From assembly GCA_021463165.1 (NCBI GenBank), contig JAJTWY010000005.1, forward strand, positions 121,813-185,812: a stretch of 64,000 nucleotides of DNA, in the 5' to 3' direction. Both the position numbers and the translations under genes were made by a program. The DNA comes from Pyrinomonadaceae bacterium. GTDB taxonomy: Bacteria; Acidobacteriota; Blastocatellia; Pyrinomonadales; Pyrinomonadaceae. Below the pieces are notes generated by a model. That model did not search any database. It saw nothing but the letters and a program-made list of their open reading frames with translations, and was not told the origin of the DNA. Shown here one piece after another: positions 55,198-63,766 of the stretch. The number at the start of each line of letters is the position of its first letter. Positions within the stretch are counted from its first letter, which is position 1.

Positions 55198-56886
55198 ATG
55201 AGCCAGCCAGAACCAAACAAGATCATCTTCTCGATGGTCAAAGTTTCAAAATTTTACGAAAAGAAACCTGTTCTCAAGGACATATATCTCTCGTTTTTCT
55301 ATGGAGCCAAAATTGGCGTGCTTGGTTTGAACGGCGCCGGGAAATCCAGCCTGCTGCGGATAATCGCGGGAACTGACAAGGATTTCAACGGCGAAGTTGT
55401 TTTCTCGAAAGGCTATTCTGTAGGCTATCTCGAACAGGAACCAAAGCTTGATGAGACAAAAACGGTAAAAGAGATCGTCGAGGAAGGAGCCGCCGAAACG
55501 GTTGCCTTGCTCAAGGAATTTGAGGAGATCAACGCAAAATTTGCCGAACCGATGGACGACGATGAGATGAATGCTCTCATCGAACGCCAGGGCCAGGTGC
55601 AGGAAAAACTTGACGCCGCAGATGCCTGGGACCTCGATTCGCGGCTTGAGATGGCGATGGACGCTCTTCGCTGTCCACCGGCGGATTCGATCATCAAGAA
55701 CCTTTCGGGCGGCGAAAAACGACGCGTTGCTCTTTGTCGTTTGCTGCTGCAAAAGCCTGACATTCTGCTTCTAGACGAGCCAACGAACCATCTCGATGCC
55801 GAGACCGTGGCGTGGCTCGAACAGCATCTGCAGCGATACGAGGGAACCATCATTGCGGTCACGCACGACCGTTATTTCCTCGACAATATCGCCGGCTGGA
55901 TACTCGAACTCGATCGCGGCGAAGGTATTCCGTACCAAGGGAATTACTCGTCTTGGCTCGAACAAAAACAGGCCCGGCTGGCACAGGAACAAAAGTCCGA
56001 AGACAAGCGGCAAAAGACATTGGAACGCGAACTCGAATGGATACGAATGTCGCCGAAGGGACGCCACGCTAAATCGAAAGCTCGTATCAACGACTACGAA
56101 AAACTCGTCGCGACCGAATCTGAAAAACGCAGCGAGGACCTTGAGATTTTCATTCCGCCGGGCGAACGTTTGGGCGACAATGTGATCGAGGCCAAGGGCG
56201 TCTCGAAAGCGTATGGCGATAAACTGCTTTTTGAAGATATGGATTTCTCGCTGCCTCCGGGCGGCATCGTCGGTGTGATCGGGCCAAATGGGGCGGGCAA
56301 AACGACGCTGTTTCGGCTTATCACCGGCCAAGACACGGCGGACAGCGGAGAATTCAAGGTCGGTTCGACCGTAAAACTAGGCTATGTCGATCAATCGCGC
56401 GATTCGCTCGATGATAACAAGACGGTTTGGGACGAGATCAGCGGCGGGCTCGACGTGATAATGCTGGGAAAACGTGAGGTGAATTCGCGTGCCTATGTCT
56501 CGCGATTCAACTTTTCAGGCACCGACCAGCAAAAACGCGTCGGGCAGCTCTCAGGCGGCGAACGCAACCGAGTTCATCTTGCAAAGATGCTCAAATCAGG
56601 TGCGAACGTCATCTTGCTCGACGAGCCGACCAACGACCTCGACGTAAACACGATGCGAGCGCTCGAAGAAGCTCTTGAGAATTTTGCAGGCTGCGCGGTC
56701 GTAATTAGCCACGATCGCTGGTTTCTTGATCGTATTGCGACACACATTCTCGCGTTCGAAGGCGATAGCCACGTCGAGTATTTTGATGGCAACTACAGCG
56801 AATATGAGGCGGACCGCAAGCGCCGTCTCGGCGTGGGCGCCGACCAGCCGCATCGGATAAAATATCGCAGCCTGACCAGGGCATAA
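55198..56886 (+). CDS. ettA: ABC-F translational throttle factor EttA
   Basis: EttA binds the ribosomal E site and links translation to energy status. The 562-residue protein has two ATPase domains with Walker [10 protein letters not shown] and GPNGAGKTT, signatures LSGGEKRR and LSGGERNR, Walker [12 protein letters not shown] and [11 protein letters not shown], and the arm and linker between domains ([15 protein letters not shown] [16 protein letters not shown] region and [13 protein letters not shown]). No membrane segments. Length and end match the EttA subgroup. Confidence 0.94.
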   Translation: MSQPEPNKIIFSMVKVSKFYEKKPVLKDIYLSFFYGAKIGVLGLNGAGKSSLLRIIAGTDKDFNGEVVFSKGYSVGYLEQEPKLDETKTVKEIVEEGAAETVALLKEFEEINAKFAEPMDDDEMNALIERQGQVQEKLDAADAWDLDSRLEMAMDALRCPPADSIIKNLSGGEKRRVALCRLLLQKPDILLLDEPTNHLDAETVAWLEQHLQRYEGTIIAVTHDRYFLDNIAGWILELDRGEGIPYQGNYSSWLEQKQARLAQEQKSEDKRQKTLERELEWIRMSPKGRHAKSKARINDYEKLVATESEKRSEDLEIFIPPGERLGDNVIEAKGVSKAYGDKLLFEDMDFSLPPGGIVGVIGPNGAGKTTLFRLITGQDTADSGEFKVGSTVKLGYVDQSRDSLDDNKTVWDEISGGLDVIMLGKREVNSRAYVSRFNFSGTDQQKRVGQLSGGERNRVHLAKMLKSGANVILLDEPTNDLDVNTMRALEEALENFAGCAVVISHDRWFLDRIATHILAFEGDSHVEYFDGNYSEYEADRKRRLGVGADQPHRIKYRSLTRA

Positions 56887-56933
56887 CGTAATAGCGTGGG
56901 CCGCCAGGGCCGCGCGGTTTAATTGAAAGGCTC

Positions 56934-56956
56934 CATTTCGGGAAGATGCCGAAATG
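56934..56956 (+). terminator. Hairpin after ettA
   Basis: A perfect eight-base stem CATTTCGG / CCGAAATG with a seven-base loop, 47 bases after the ettA stop and 13 before the next start. A GAAAGGC copy lies on each side. No U tract follows, so it may be a leader hairpin of the next gene rather than a terminator. Confidence 0.4.
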
Positions 56957-56969
56957 AAAGGCCGAAGCA

Positions 56970-57824
56970 ATGCTTTTGATGAAGCTTCGCCAAATAACTC
57001 GTCTTACATTTTTGCTGGCCGCGATGGCCTTTTGGGGATGCAGCGAACGCGTCGAGACGGTTCAGACCTCGGCTCCACCCGTCGCTACTTCGCCGACCCC
57101 CGTCGCCGAACCAAGCCCGACGCCAAGTCCCGCAGTGCCTAATCTCCGGGCCGCACTTCTCGATGAGAGATTTCGTTCGACAACATCACCGATCGGCAAC
57201 TTTGATTTTCGAAATTTCACATATGAACTCCCTCGCGGATGGCAGAACCCGGACGGCACCGCTGAGATCACGTTGTCGAACGGTAAGATCGCTCCGGTCT
57301 CGCGTCAGATCAGTGAAAATATGGCCGACGAGGAAAAGGCCGCCGCGAAGTCACAAAGGCGGATCGGGATGTCGTACGTAATCGCGAAATATTTCGATGT
57401 GACCGGTGACGGAGAGGATGAGGCGATCGTAGTCCTAAAGGTCGAAACCGGTGGCTCGGCCATTCCGCAGCTGGTTTACGTTTTTTCCTGGAAGGGCAAC
57501 GGGCCGGAACTGATCTGGCCTTTTCGCACCGGCGACCGGGCCGATGGCGGCCTCAAGGATCTACGGCCCGAGAATGGCGAACTTGTTGTTGAGCTATACG
57601 GCCAGGATCGTTTTATCCTCGGCCAGACCGAAACCGGCAAGATAACGGGCGATGAGGAACAACTCTGCTGCCCTACATCTTTCACACGTACACGCTACAA
57701 ATGGAACGGAAACACATTCCTGATGCAAGGCAAACGCCTCACCTATTCGATGACTGATTCGACCGCTCGCCCATTAGAGAACTACGGCGATATTGTGAAC
57801 AATCCTGCAAAGTCCAAAAAGTAG
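56970..57824 (+). CDS. Lipoprotein of unknown function
   Basis: A 284-residue protein with a lipoprotein signal (LTFLLAAMAFWGC, Cys near residue 24), a Pro-Thr-Ser-rich linker (ATSPTPVAEPSPTPSP) and a mature beta-rich part with YVIAKYFDVTGDGEDEAIVV, a calcium-binding-like Asp-rich loop (DVTGDGEDEA) as in FG-GAP-type repeats, and a Cys-Cys pair (EEQLCCP). It may start at the in-frame ATG 56979. Function is not known; not obviously linked to the neighbours. Confidence 0.7.
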   Translation: MLLMKLRQITRLTFLLAAMAFWGCSERVETVQTSAPPVATSPTPVAEPSPTPSPAVPNLRAALLDERFRSTTSPIGNFDFRNFTYELPRGWQNPDGTAEITLSNGKIAPVSRQISENMADEEKAAAKSQRRIGMSYVIAKYFDVTGDGEDEAIVVLKVETGGSAIPQLVYVFSWKGNGPELIWPFRTGDRADGGLKDLRPENGELVVELYGQDRFILGQTETGKITGDEEQLCCPTSFTRTRYKWNGNTFLMQGKRLTYSMTDSTARPLENYGDIVNNPAKSKK

Positions 57825-57882
57825 GTTCGTAAATGCTGCTTGCAAAAAGCGCGGCTTTCAAAAAAGTTTCAACTTTATAATA

Positions 57883-57919
57883 CAAAGTACTTGACAAACC
57901 AAATTACTTGGCATAGAGT
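57883..57919 (+). promoter_or_regulatory. Promoter with overlapping palindromic operator
   Basis: A perfect -35 box TTGACA (57891-57896), 17 bases, then TAGAGT (57914-57919), only nine bases before the ATG at 57929. CAAAGTACTTG (57883-57893), a near-palindrome, overlaps the -35 box and would suit a winged-helix repressor such as the one encoded at 58624. Confidence 0.6.
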
Positions 57920-57928
57920 GAGTTCACT

Positions 57929-58552
57929 ATGGCGAACCTCAAAGCAGTTCGGCGCGAGGGTGAAAAAGGGTCGGGGCCGATCAACATCGGTGATCGGGCG
58001 ATCGATAACCTGGCCTTTATTCGCGATACGATGGAGCGTTCGACGCATTTCACGGCCGTGCCGGGCTTTGGCGGGATGCTGATGGGCGCAACGGCTTTGG
58101 TCGCGGCGTATATCGCGACGATCCAGCCGGAAATTCGTGACTCGTTGATCACTTGGCTTGTCGAGGCTGCCTTGGCTTTCGCCATAGGATTGCTCGCTAT
58201 GTGGCAGAAATCGAAGATCGCGGGCCAATCGCTCGCGTCGGTTCCGGCAAAGAAGTTCGCACTGGGATTCGCACCGCCGTTTATCGCCGGGGGGATCATT
58301 GTTTTGGGAATAATAAAAAGCGGCGAATTTTACCTGCTGCCGCCGGTCTGCATGGTCACGTACGGAGCGGCGGTTGTCTGCGGCGGGGCATTTTCGGTCA
58401 AGGCGGTTCCGGTGATGGGGTGGTGTTTTATCGGCCTTGGTGCAGTGGCATTTGCGATAACGCCGAGCAGCGGAAATATCATGATGGCCGCGAGCTTCGG
58501 GATGCTGCACTTGATCTTTGGGGCCGTGATCGCAAGGAAATACGGCGGCTAG
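57929..58552 (+). CDS. Membrane protein of the HTH/DUF4173 cluster
   Basis: A 207-residue protein: about 45 polar residues (with GDRAIDNLAFIRDTMERS), then five to six transmembrane segments covering residues 48-205. I do not recognise the family. It is the first gene after the promoter at 57883 and precedes the winged-helix regulator, so it is likely under that regulator's control. Confidence 0.7.
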   Translation: MANLKAVRREGEKGSGPINIGDRAIDNLAFIRDTMERSTHFTAVPGFGGMLMGATALVAAYIATIQPEIRDSLITWLVEAALAFAIGLLAMWQKSKIAGQSLASVPAKKFALGFAPPFIAGGIIVLGIIKSGEFYLLPPVCMVTYGAAVVCGGAFSVKAVPVMGWCFIGLGAVAFAITPSSGNIMMAASFGMLHLIFGAVIARKYGG

Positions 58553-58623
58553 GCCGCAGACGCGAACCTTCGTTGGCCGGAAGCGAGGCAGAAACACGGG
58601 TGTTCCCTTATTCGGAAAATTAC

Positions 58624-59001
58624 ATGGCAAAGAATTTAGCGGTAGCAAATCAAGTAGAATACGACGGCCCTGCCGCTCTCCGGATCGAAAAGGCTGCCGA
58701 GACGGTCTCGAACGACCTCGACAAGGTCATTCACGAACGCATGAGGCTCGGGATCGTCAGCGCTCTGGCCGCGAATCAAAAACTTAGCTTTTCGGACCTG
58801 AAAAAACTCCTCGATACGACCGACGGAAACATTTCCGTTCACGCCCGCAAACTCGAGGAAGCCGGCTACATCACTTGCAAAAAATCCTTCAACGGCCGTG
58901 TGCCTCTGACCGAATACTCGATCACGACGGAAGGCCGTGCGGCGTTGGCCCGATATCTCGATCACATGGAAGCGCTGATCCGCGCGATGAAGCAGGTGTG
59001 A
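58624..59001 (+). CDS. Winged-helix transcription regulator (HTH_34-like)
   Basis: A 125-residue DNA-binding protein with a C-terminal winged helix: VIHERMRLGIVSALAANQ, LSFSDLKKLLDTTDGNISVHARKLEEAGY and wing SFNGRVPLTEYSIT, ending in a dimerisation helix. Family members sense a signal through dimer contacts and usually repress small membrane-protein operons. It probably binds the palindrome at 57883-57893. The ATG at 58624 follows a good context; a longer open frame runs back through the previous gene and is a shadow. Confidence 0.85.
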   Translation: MAKNLAVANQVEYDGPAALRIEKAAETVSNDLDKVIHERMRLGIVSALAANQKLSFSDLKKLLDTTDGNISVHARKLEEAGYITCKKSFNGRVPLTEYSITTEGRAALARYLDHMEALIRAMKQV

Positions 59002-59052
59002 GTCCGTGCGACCAGAAGGGTACTGGAAAGAAACGCAGCGGCGGGTAGATCT

Positions 59053-60777
59053 ATGAACACACGTACAAAAACCGGATTCGAAGTCCTTCAGGCGGCATTG
59101 ATCATCGGGGTTCTTGGAAACCTTCTGCTGAGGGCAACGCCGTGGGGCATCAACGTAACGCTTTTCAACCTCGCATTTGCGGCCGCTCTGCTGACTCTGT
59201 TTTGGAGAAACGCCCCCGAGTTTCTGACCCGGCAAACTCTGGCACTCGGTGGTGCGCTGCTCTTCTTTGCGTCAATGTTCACCTGGCGGGACGCGATCGA
59301 ATTGAGGGTCGCCGATACTCTCGCGATAGTCCTTATCCTTTCGCTGATCTTCGTTCCGAGAATGGGCATTGCGGCGAGGGTGGCCGGCGTATTTCAATAT
59401 GCGGTCTCGTTCTTCTGGTCGGCCGGCAATGCATTCTTTGCCCCATTTGTACTTATATTCAACGATATTGATTGGGGCCAAACACCGCGTTCGGGCTGGA
59501 TGCGGCATTTGATACCTGTCGTTCGCGGCGTGGCGATCGCGACTCCTCTACTCATAATATTCGGAGCACTTTTTGAGGCGGCAGATGCGATATATGCCGG
59601 TTGGGTTGAGCGTGTATTGAACATAGCTCCCGAGACGCTGGTCACGCACGTGATCCTGACGGCGGTCTTCGCCTGGCTTTCTGCCGGCTATCTTCGCGGG
59701 GTGATGATGAGAAGTGCTTTCCCATTCGGAACCGAAGAAGCGGTCCCGACCGGCGGCGTCGAGAACGAGCAGAGTGCTGCGGAAACCGGTCCGCGGATCC
59801 CGAACGACGTTTCCATCCTTGAGCACATTAATATCTCAGACCCGCCGCAACTACAGCCGGAAAAGAAGATTGAACCGAATGTGGAGGCGGCGACCGGTTC
59901 GAAACCATGGGATTGGGCCAATTTCGACAGTTCGCTGCTTCCGAAGGGCCTCACGCTCGGAACCGTGGAGATCGGGGTTCTTCTCGGACTTCTGAATCTA
60001 CTGTTTCTTAGCTTCGTGATCGTTCAGCTTCCATATCTTTTTGGGGGACTTGAACTCGTCCAGAACACGCCCGATTTCAAGCTTGCCAACTATGCTCGTC
60101 GGGGCTTTGGTGAGCTTGTTGCAGTTGCCGGCCTTGTGCTGCCGATCTTGCTCGTTTCCCATTGGCTCATTCGGAAAGATGAGCCAAGGGCGACGATGCT
60201 TTTTCGTGTTCTCGCCGCGATCCAGATCGGCCTGCTTTTTGTGATCATGGCATCGGCAGTTCAGCGGTTGGTGCTGCTTACCGGGAATCTTGGCTACGGA
60301 ATGACGACCGTACGGCTCTATCCGCTCATCTTTATGTCGTGGTTGGCGATCGTATTTGTCTGGTTTTCGCTGACCGTCCTGCGTGGATCTCGGCAATATT
60401 TTGCTTGGGGTGCGCTGTGGGCCGCATTTCTCGTACTCGGGGCGACACACGTTCTAAACCCGGACGAATTCATCGTCCGTCACAACATCGCGCTCATGCG
60501 CGAAGGACGGGAATTTGACGCATATTACAATTCAAATCTCAGTGACGACTCAATTCCTGCCTTGATCGAAGCACTTCCATCGATGTCACTCGAAGACAGA
60601 TGTGAAGCCGGATCCTCGATCCACAATCGTTATGCACAGTTAGGACAAGAGAACGATCTTCGTTCGTGGAATTTGTCGCGAAGGCGAGCCTGGACGATAC
60701 TCCATGCCAACGACAGTCTTTTGCATCAAACCGAGGGCTGTCCGCAACAATTTGCAAATGACGTTCCGGGATACTGA
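59053..60777 (+). CDS. DUF4173 multi-pass membrane protein
   Basis: A 574-residue membrane protein with about 12 hydrophobic segments in two groups and a polar central region (about residues 235-285). The DUF4173 landmarks GDWGQTPRSGWMR-like DIDWGQTPRSGWM, VRGVAIATPLLIIFGALF and LMREGREFDAYYNSNLS are visible. Function unknown. It forms the third gene of the cluster with the membrane protein and the regulator. Confidence 0.82.
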   Translation: MNTRTKTGFEVLQAALIIGVLGNLLLRATPWGINVTLFNLAFAAALLTLFWRNAPEFLTRQTLALGGALLFFASMFTWRDAIELRVADTLAIVLILSLIFVPRMGIAARVAGVFQYAVSFFWSAGNAFFAPFVLIFNDIDWGQTPRSGWMRHLIPVVRGVAIATPLLIIFGALFEAADAIYAGWVERVLNIAPETLVTHVILTAVFAWLSAGYLRGVMMRSAFPFGTEEAVPTGGVENEQSAAETGPRIPNDVSILEHINISDPPQLQPEKKIEPNVEAATGSKPWDWANFDSSLLPKGLTLGTVEIGVLLGLLNLLFLSFVIVQLPYLFGGLELVQNTPDFKLANYARRGFGELVAVAGLVLPILLVSHWLIRKDEPRATMLFRVLAAIQIGLLFVIMASAVQRLVLLTGNLGYGMTTVRLYPLIFMSWLAIVFVWFSLTVLRGSRQYFAWGALWAAFLVLGATHVLNPDEFIVRHNIALMREGREFDAYYNSNLSDDSIPALIEALPSMSLEDRCEAGSSIHNRYAQLGQENDLRSWNLSRRRAWTILHANDSLLHQTEGCPQQFANDVPGY

Positions 60778-60805
60778 TTCCCCTTAAGTTTAGAGTTGAC
60801 TGCGG

Positions 60806-60811
60806 TATAAT
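60806..60811 (+). promoter_or_regulatory. Perfect TATAAT box before the first DUF4160 gene
   Basis: A consensus -10 hexamer 19 bases before the ATG at 60830; a -35 box at normal spacing is weak. Confidence 0.3.
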
Positions 60812-60829
60812 TTTGCGGACAACAAGATC

Positions 60830-61090
60830 ATGCCGGTCATTTCAACATTTTTTGGGATTGTCATCAAAATGTTCTTTGACGATCATAATCCGCCTCATTT
60901 TCATGCCGAATACGGAGGTGACAAAGCGGTGTTCGACTTTCGTGGTAACATTTTACGAGGTGATATTGGGTCGAGAACTGCTGTTAGGCTTATTCGCGAA
61001 TGGATCGACCTTCATCAGGCGGAGTTATCGGAAAACTGGGAAGAAATGCAGGCAGGACGGGGTTTTAAGCAGATCGACCCACTAAAGTGA
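60830..61090 (+). CDS. DUF4160 protein (first copy)
   Basis: An 86-residue protein with the DUF4160 core: MPVISTFFGIVIKMFFDDH, PPHFHAEYG and a C-terminal helix (LIREWIDLHQAELSENW). It is paired with a DUF2442 gene four bases downstream, an association that recurs across bacteria and is suspected to be a toxin-antitoxin-like pair. A homologous copy lies at 63193. Activity is unproven. Confidence 0.87.
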   Translation: MPVISTFFGIVIKMFFDDHNPPHFHAEYGGDKAVFDFRGNILRGDIGSRTAVRLIREWIDLHQAELSENWEEMQAGRGFKQIDPLK

Positions 61091-61094
61091 GATC

Positions 61095-61358
61095 ATGAGC
61101 AGCATTATCGTAGTAACTAAAGCTCGACACGTAGCAGATAAAATTATCGAGCTTACGTTCAGCGACGGACTTAAAGGCGCCGTCGATTTTTCTCGCTGGA
61201 TTGAAATGTACCCTTTCTTTGCACCGCTGCGTGAGCCAGAGTATTTTAAGAACTTTTCACTGGATGGCTGGACAGTTAGTTGGCCGAATGGTGCTGACAT
61301 TGCACCTGAGACGCTGTATGAGATCGTCGTCAAATCCCAGACGCCGCAAACCGTATAA
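61095..61358 (+). CDS. DUF2442 protein (first copy)
   Basis: An 87-residue protein with the DUF2442 pattern: KIIELTFSDGLKGAVDFS at the start and TVSWPNGADIAPETLYE near the end. It follows the DUF4160 gene and is followed three bases later by xerD, so all three may share a transcript. Partner role to DUF4160 is inferred from gene pairing. Confidence 0.86.
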   Translation: MSSIIVVTKARHVADKIIELTFSDGLKGAVDFSRWIEMYPFFAPLREPEYFKNFSLDGWTVSWPNGADIAPETLYEIVVKSQTPQTV

Positions 61359-61361
61359 ATC

Positions 61362-62276
61362 TTGAATCCGACCTCAAACAAATTACGCCGCGATTTCATT
61401 CGCGAATATTTATTGTATTGCCGTGTCGAAAAGGGGCTGGCGGCAAACACGATCGAGAGTTACGCGACAGACTTGCAGCGACTAGTGGACTGGGTGTTTA
61501 GGAACGGCCTTGATCTTCAGAAACTCTCGTCCCGGGACCTGCGCGAATGGCTGATCGATCTGGGTGGCGAGAAGTTGTCGGAGAATTCGAAACGTCGTCT
61601 TGTTAGCTCGGTTCGCGGGTTTTACAAGTTTCTGATGTTCGAAGGGCATATCGACAAAAACCCAGCCGAGGATTTGGTAAGCCCGCAAAAAGGCCAGTAT
61701 TTGCCGCGTTTTCTAAACAAAGCCGAGATCGAACAGCTTTTAATGGCGCCGGATACCTCGACCGAGTATGGTTTGCGAGATCGGGCGATACTGGAACTGA
61801 TGTACGCATCGGGACTGCGTGTTTCCGAGGCCGCTAGTTTGCGGATCGGCGATGTCGACCTCGAAGGGGGAATTGTGACGACGACCGGAAAGGGAAGCAA
61901 AACCCGCCGTGTTCCCGTCGGGGCGAGTGCGGTCGAATGGCTGCGGAGTTATCTCGTGCTGAGGCGGAAAAAAGAGATTACCGGCAGCGACCGCTTGTTT
62001 ACGAATTCCGCTGGCGGCCAGATCGACCGGCAAACGATCTATCTCGCCATCGTCCGTTATGCCGAAAAGTGTGGTTTCAAAGGCGTTTCGCCGCATACTC
62101 TCAGGCATTCGTTCGCGACGCATTTGATCCAAAACAGCGCCAACATCCGTAGCGTTCAGCAGATGCTCGGGCATGCTGATATTTCTACCACGCAGGTTTA
62201 TACTCATATTACGAATGTTCAATTGAAAGAGAATTACGAGAGGTTTCATCCACGTGCGAGGAATAAGGGAGAGTAA
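61362..62276 (+). CDS. xerD: Tyrosine recombinase XerD
   Basis: The second Xer recombinase in the window, 304 residues. N-terminal FIREYLLYCRVEKGLAANTIESYATDLQ is the core-binding domain; the catalytic domain has SGLRVSEAASL, the HTLRHSFATHLI box, GHADISTTQVYTH and the nucleophile Tyr. It starts at a TTG (61362). With XerC it would resolve chromosome dimers; the pair is in this window but not adjacent. Confidence 0.88.
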   Translation: MNPTSNKLRRDFIREYLLYCRVEKGLAANTIESYATDLQRLVDWVFRNGLDLQKLSSRDLREWLIDLGGEKLSENSKRRLVSSVRGFYKFLMFEGHIDKNPAEDLVSPQKGQYLPRFLNKAEIEQLLMAPDTSTEYGLRDRAILELMYASGLRVSEAASLRIGDVDLEGGIVTTTGKGSKTRRVPVGASAVEWLRSYLVLRRKKEITGSDRLFTNSAGGQIDRQTIYLAIVRYAEKCGFKGVSPHTLRHSFATHLIQNSANIRSVQQMLGHADISTTQVYTHITNVQLKENYERFHPRARNKGE

Positions 62277-62703
62277 ATTAGTACTGGCGGTTAGCGGGTT
62301 ATCGAACACGGTCCTTATTCTCGGTTGGTTCATAGTACTTTTTTCAGGCGTTCTCATTCTTATTATGTTGACGCCAACATTTCTCTGGGTAGCTAGCGAT
62401 GGCATCGATTCATTCACGGGAAAAGAGCTACACAGAATTAGCTCGCCTGATGCAAGATATCAGATTCTAATCTCCCGTCGAACGCATTTTCCGGCGTTTG
62501 ATTTATTCGACCCGACGACGACTGCTACGTTTTCGTTGACTGACACCGCTACTTCGCAAGTTTTGGACAGCGAGAGCTTTTTGATCAACGACATCTGTGA
62601 TTTGCATGAGCCTGAGGTGGCCTGGAAACCGGGATACGTGGAAGTCAAGAACATCGACCCCCGAAATCCCGCAGGTCTGATCTTAACTTCTACAAGCCCT
62701 TAA
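62254..62703 (+). CDS. Small single-pass membrane protein of unknown function
   Basis: A 149-residue protein with a hydrophobic N-terminus (NTVLILGWFIVLFSGVLILIML) and a polar domain with a beta-rich pattern (YQILISRRTHF, FSLTDTATSQVLDSESF). The GTG start overlaps the xerD end by 23 bases; a later start is possible. Family not recognised. Confidence 0.55.
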   Translation: MRGIRESKLVLAVSGLSNTVLILGWFIVLFSGVLILIMLTPTFLWVASDGIDSFTGKELHRISSPDARYQILISRRTHFPAFDLFDPTTTATFSLTDTATSQVLDSESFLINDICDLHEPEVAWKPGYVEVKNIDPRNPAGLILTSTSP

Positions 62704-62830
62704 TAAATCTCTCGTTTTGATGCGAGGAAAAAAGATATAGCTCCGAACTTGCGCCGAAAATTTGGTTTCGGTATCATTGGAAATTTGCTAATTGGCTCAA
62801 AAAGTCGGTTTAGGCAACAGTAAAGATCAC

Positions 62831-62918
62831 GCATGGGTGGTCGAGCGGTCAAAGGCAACGGGCTGTAAACCCGTCGGGTTAATTCCCTACGTAGGTTCAA
62901 ATCCTACCCCATGCACCA
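62831..62918 (+). tRNA. tRNA-Tyr (anticodon GTA)
   Basis: Class II tRNA with acceptor stem GCATGGG / CCCATGC, anticodon stem ACGGG / CCCGT around loop CTGTAAA (anticodon GTA), a long variable arm and an encoded CCA end (62916-62918). First of a Tyr-Gly-Thr set ahead of tuf. Confidence 0.97.
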
Positions 62919-62929
62919 GTTATTTGACA

Positions 62930-62997
62930 TTTGGATCGCTGATTTTGATTTTTGGATTGGAGGCCCTAATCGAAAATCACAAATCAGAAATCCAAAG
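62930..62997. repeat. Palindromic element between tRNA-Tyr and tRNA-Gly
   Basis: TTTGGATCGCTGATTTTGAT (starting 62930) is mirrored by the inverse of the segment ending TCAGAAATCCAAA (62985-62997). The 30-odd-base arms align with few mismatches around a centre near GGCCC (62962-62966). It fills most of the gap between the tRNA genes. Confidence 0.65.
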
Positions 62998-63003
62998 TCG
63001 TTA

Positions 63004-63078
63004 GCGGGAGTAGCTCAATGGTAGAGCGTCAGCCTTCCAAGCTGAATGTTGCGAGTTCGAGTCTCGTCTCCCGCTCCA
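63004..63078 (+). tRNA. tRNA-Gly (anticodon TCC)
   Basis: Acceptor stem GCGGGAG / CTCCCGC, anticodon loop CTTCCAA (anticodon TCC), T-arm GCGAG TTCGAGT CTCGT, encoded CCA (63076-63078). It lies between tRNA-Tyr and tRNA-Thr. Confidence 0.97.
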
Positions 63079-63095
63079 TATTTTTTGGAGCATTG

Positions 63096-63170
<75 letters not shown>

Positions 63171-63192
63171 GATTTTGTTCTTTGTAATTTTT

Positions 63193-63450
63193 ATGCCGGT
63201 AATAAGCAGGTTTCTAGGTATAGTCATCGCGATGTACTGGAATGATCAATCGCCACCTCATTTTCATGCGAAATACGGAGAATTTGAGGTGAAAGTTTAC
63301 CTCGACGATGGTCTGGTCGAAGGAACCTTTCCGAGACGGTCACTCAAACACGTGCTTGAGTGGTATGAACTTCATAGGGAGGAATTGCTCGTAAACTGGC
63401 AACTCTGTGAGCAGAGACAAAATCCGAACCCGATAGAGCCGTTGGAGTAG
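63193..63450 (+). CDS. DUF4160 protein (second copy, in the tRNA-tuf interval)
   Basis: An 85-residue homologue of the gene at 60830, with the same MPVIS-x-F-x-GIVI start, PPHFHAKYG core and C-terminal LEWYELHREELLVNW helix, but diverged in the rest. It begins 22 bases after tRNA-Thr and is followed three bases later by a DUF2442 gene. Its place inside the tRNA-tuf region suggests insertion after the tRNA set was formed. Confidence 0.87.
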   Translation: MPVISRFLGIVIAMYWNDQSPPHFHAKYGEFEVKVYLDDGLVEGTFPRRSLKHVLEWYELHREELLVNWQLCEQRQNPNPIEPLE

Positions 63451-63453
63451 GTT

Positions 63454-63741
63454 GTGGTGATACATATTACAAATGCGTCGTATGTCGATGGTTACCGGAT
63501 CCAGGTGAGCTTTAGCGACGGACGAACCGGCATTGCCGATCTGGGGGAGTCCCTGAACGGTCCGGTTTTCGAGAACCTGAAGGACGCATCGGAGTTTTGT
63601 CGGTTCGAAGTTGATAAGGAACTGGACACGATCGTATGGGCTAACGGTGCCGATATGGCTCCGGAATATGTTTTTTTTCAGGCCTTTAAGCGGGATCCTG
63701 ATTTGCAGAAGCAGTTTAGAGACTGGGGTTACATTAATTAG
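63454..63741 (+). CDS. DUF2442 protein (second copy)
   Basis: A 95-residue partner of the preceding DUF4160 gene, with YRIQVSFSDGRTGIADL and TIVWANGADMAPEYVF conserved relative to the first copy. It starts at GTG 63454 and ends 25 bases before tuf, so transcription into tuf seems likely to pass through it. Confidence 0.86.
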   Translation: MVIHITNASYVDGYRIQVSFSDGRTGIADLGESLNGPVFENLKDASEFCRFEVDKELDTIVWANGADMAPEYVFFQAFKRDPDLQKQFRDWGYIN

Positions 63742-63766
63742 CTATTTTTAGAGGACGAGTAAACAG

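Noticed and set aside
58153..58623. A longer form of the winged-helix regulator starting inside the membrane protein gene
   Set aside because: The extra residues are an out-of-frame reading of the upstream gene; the ATG at 58624 gives a normal-length regulator.
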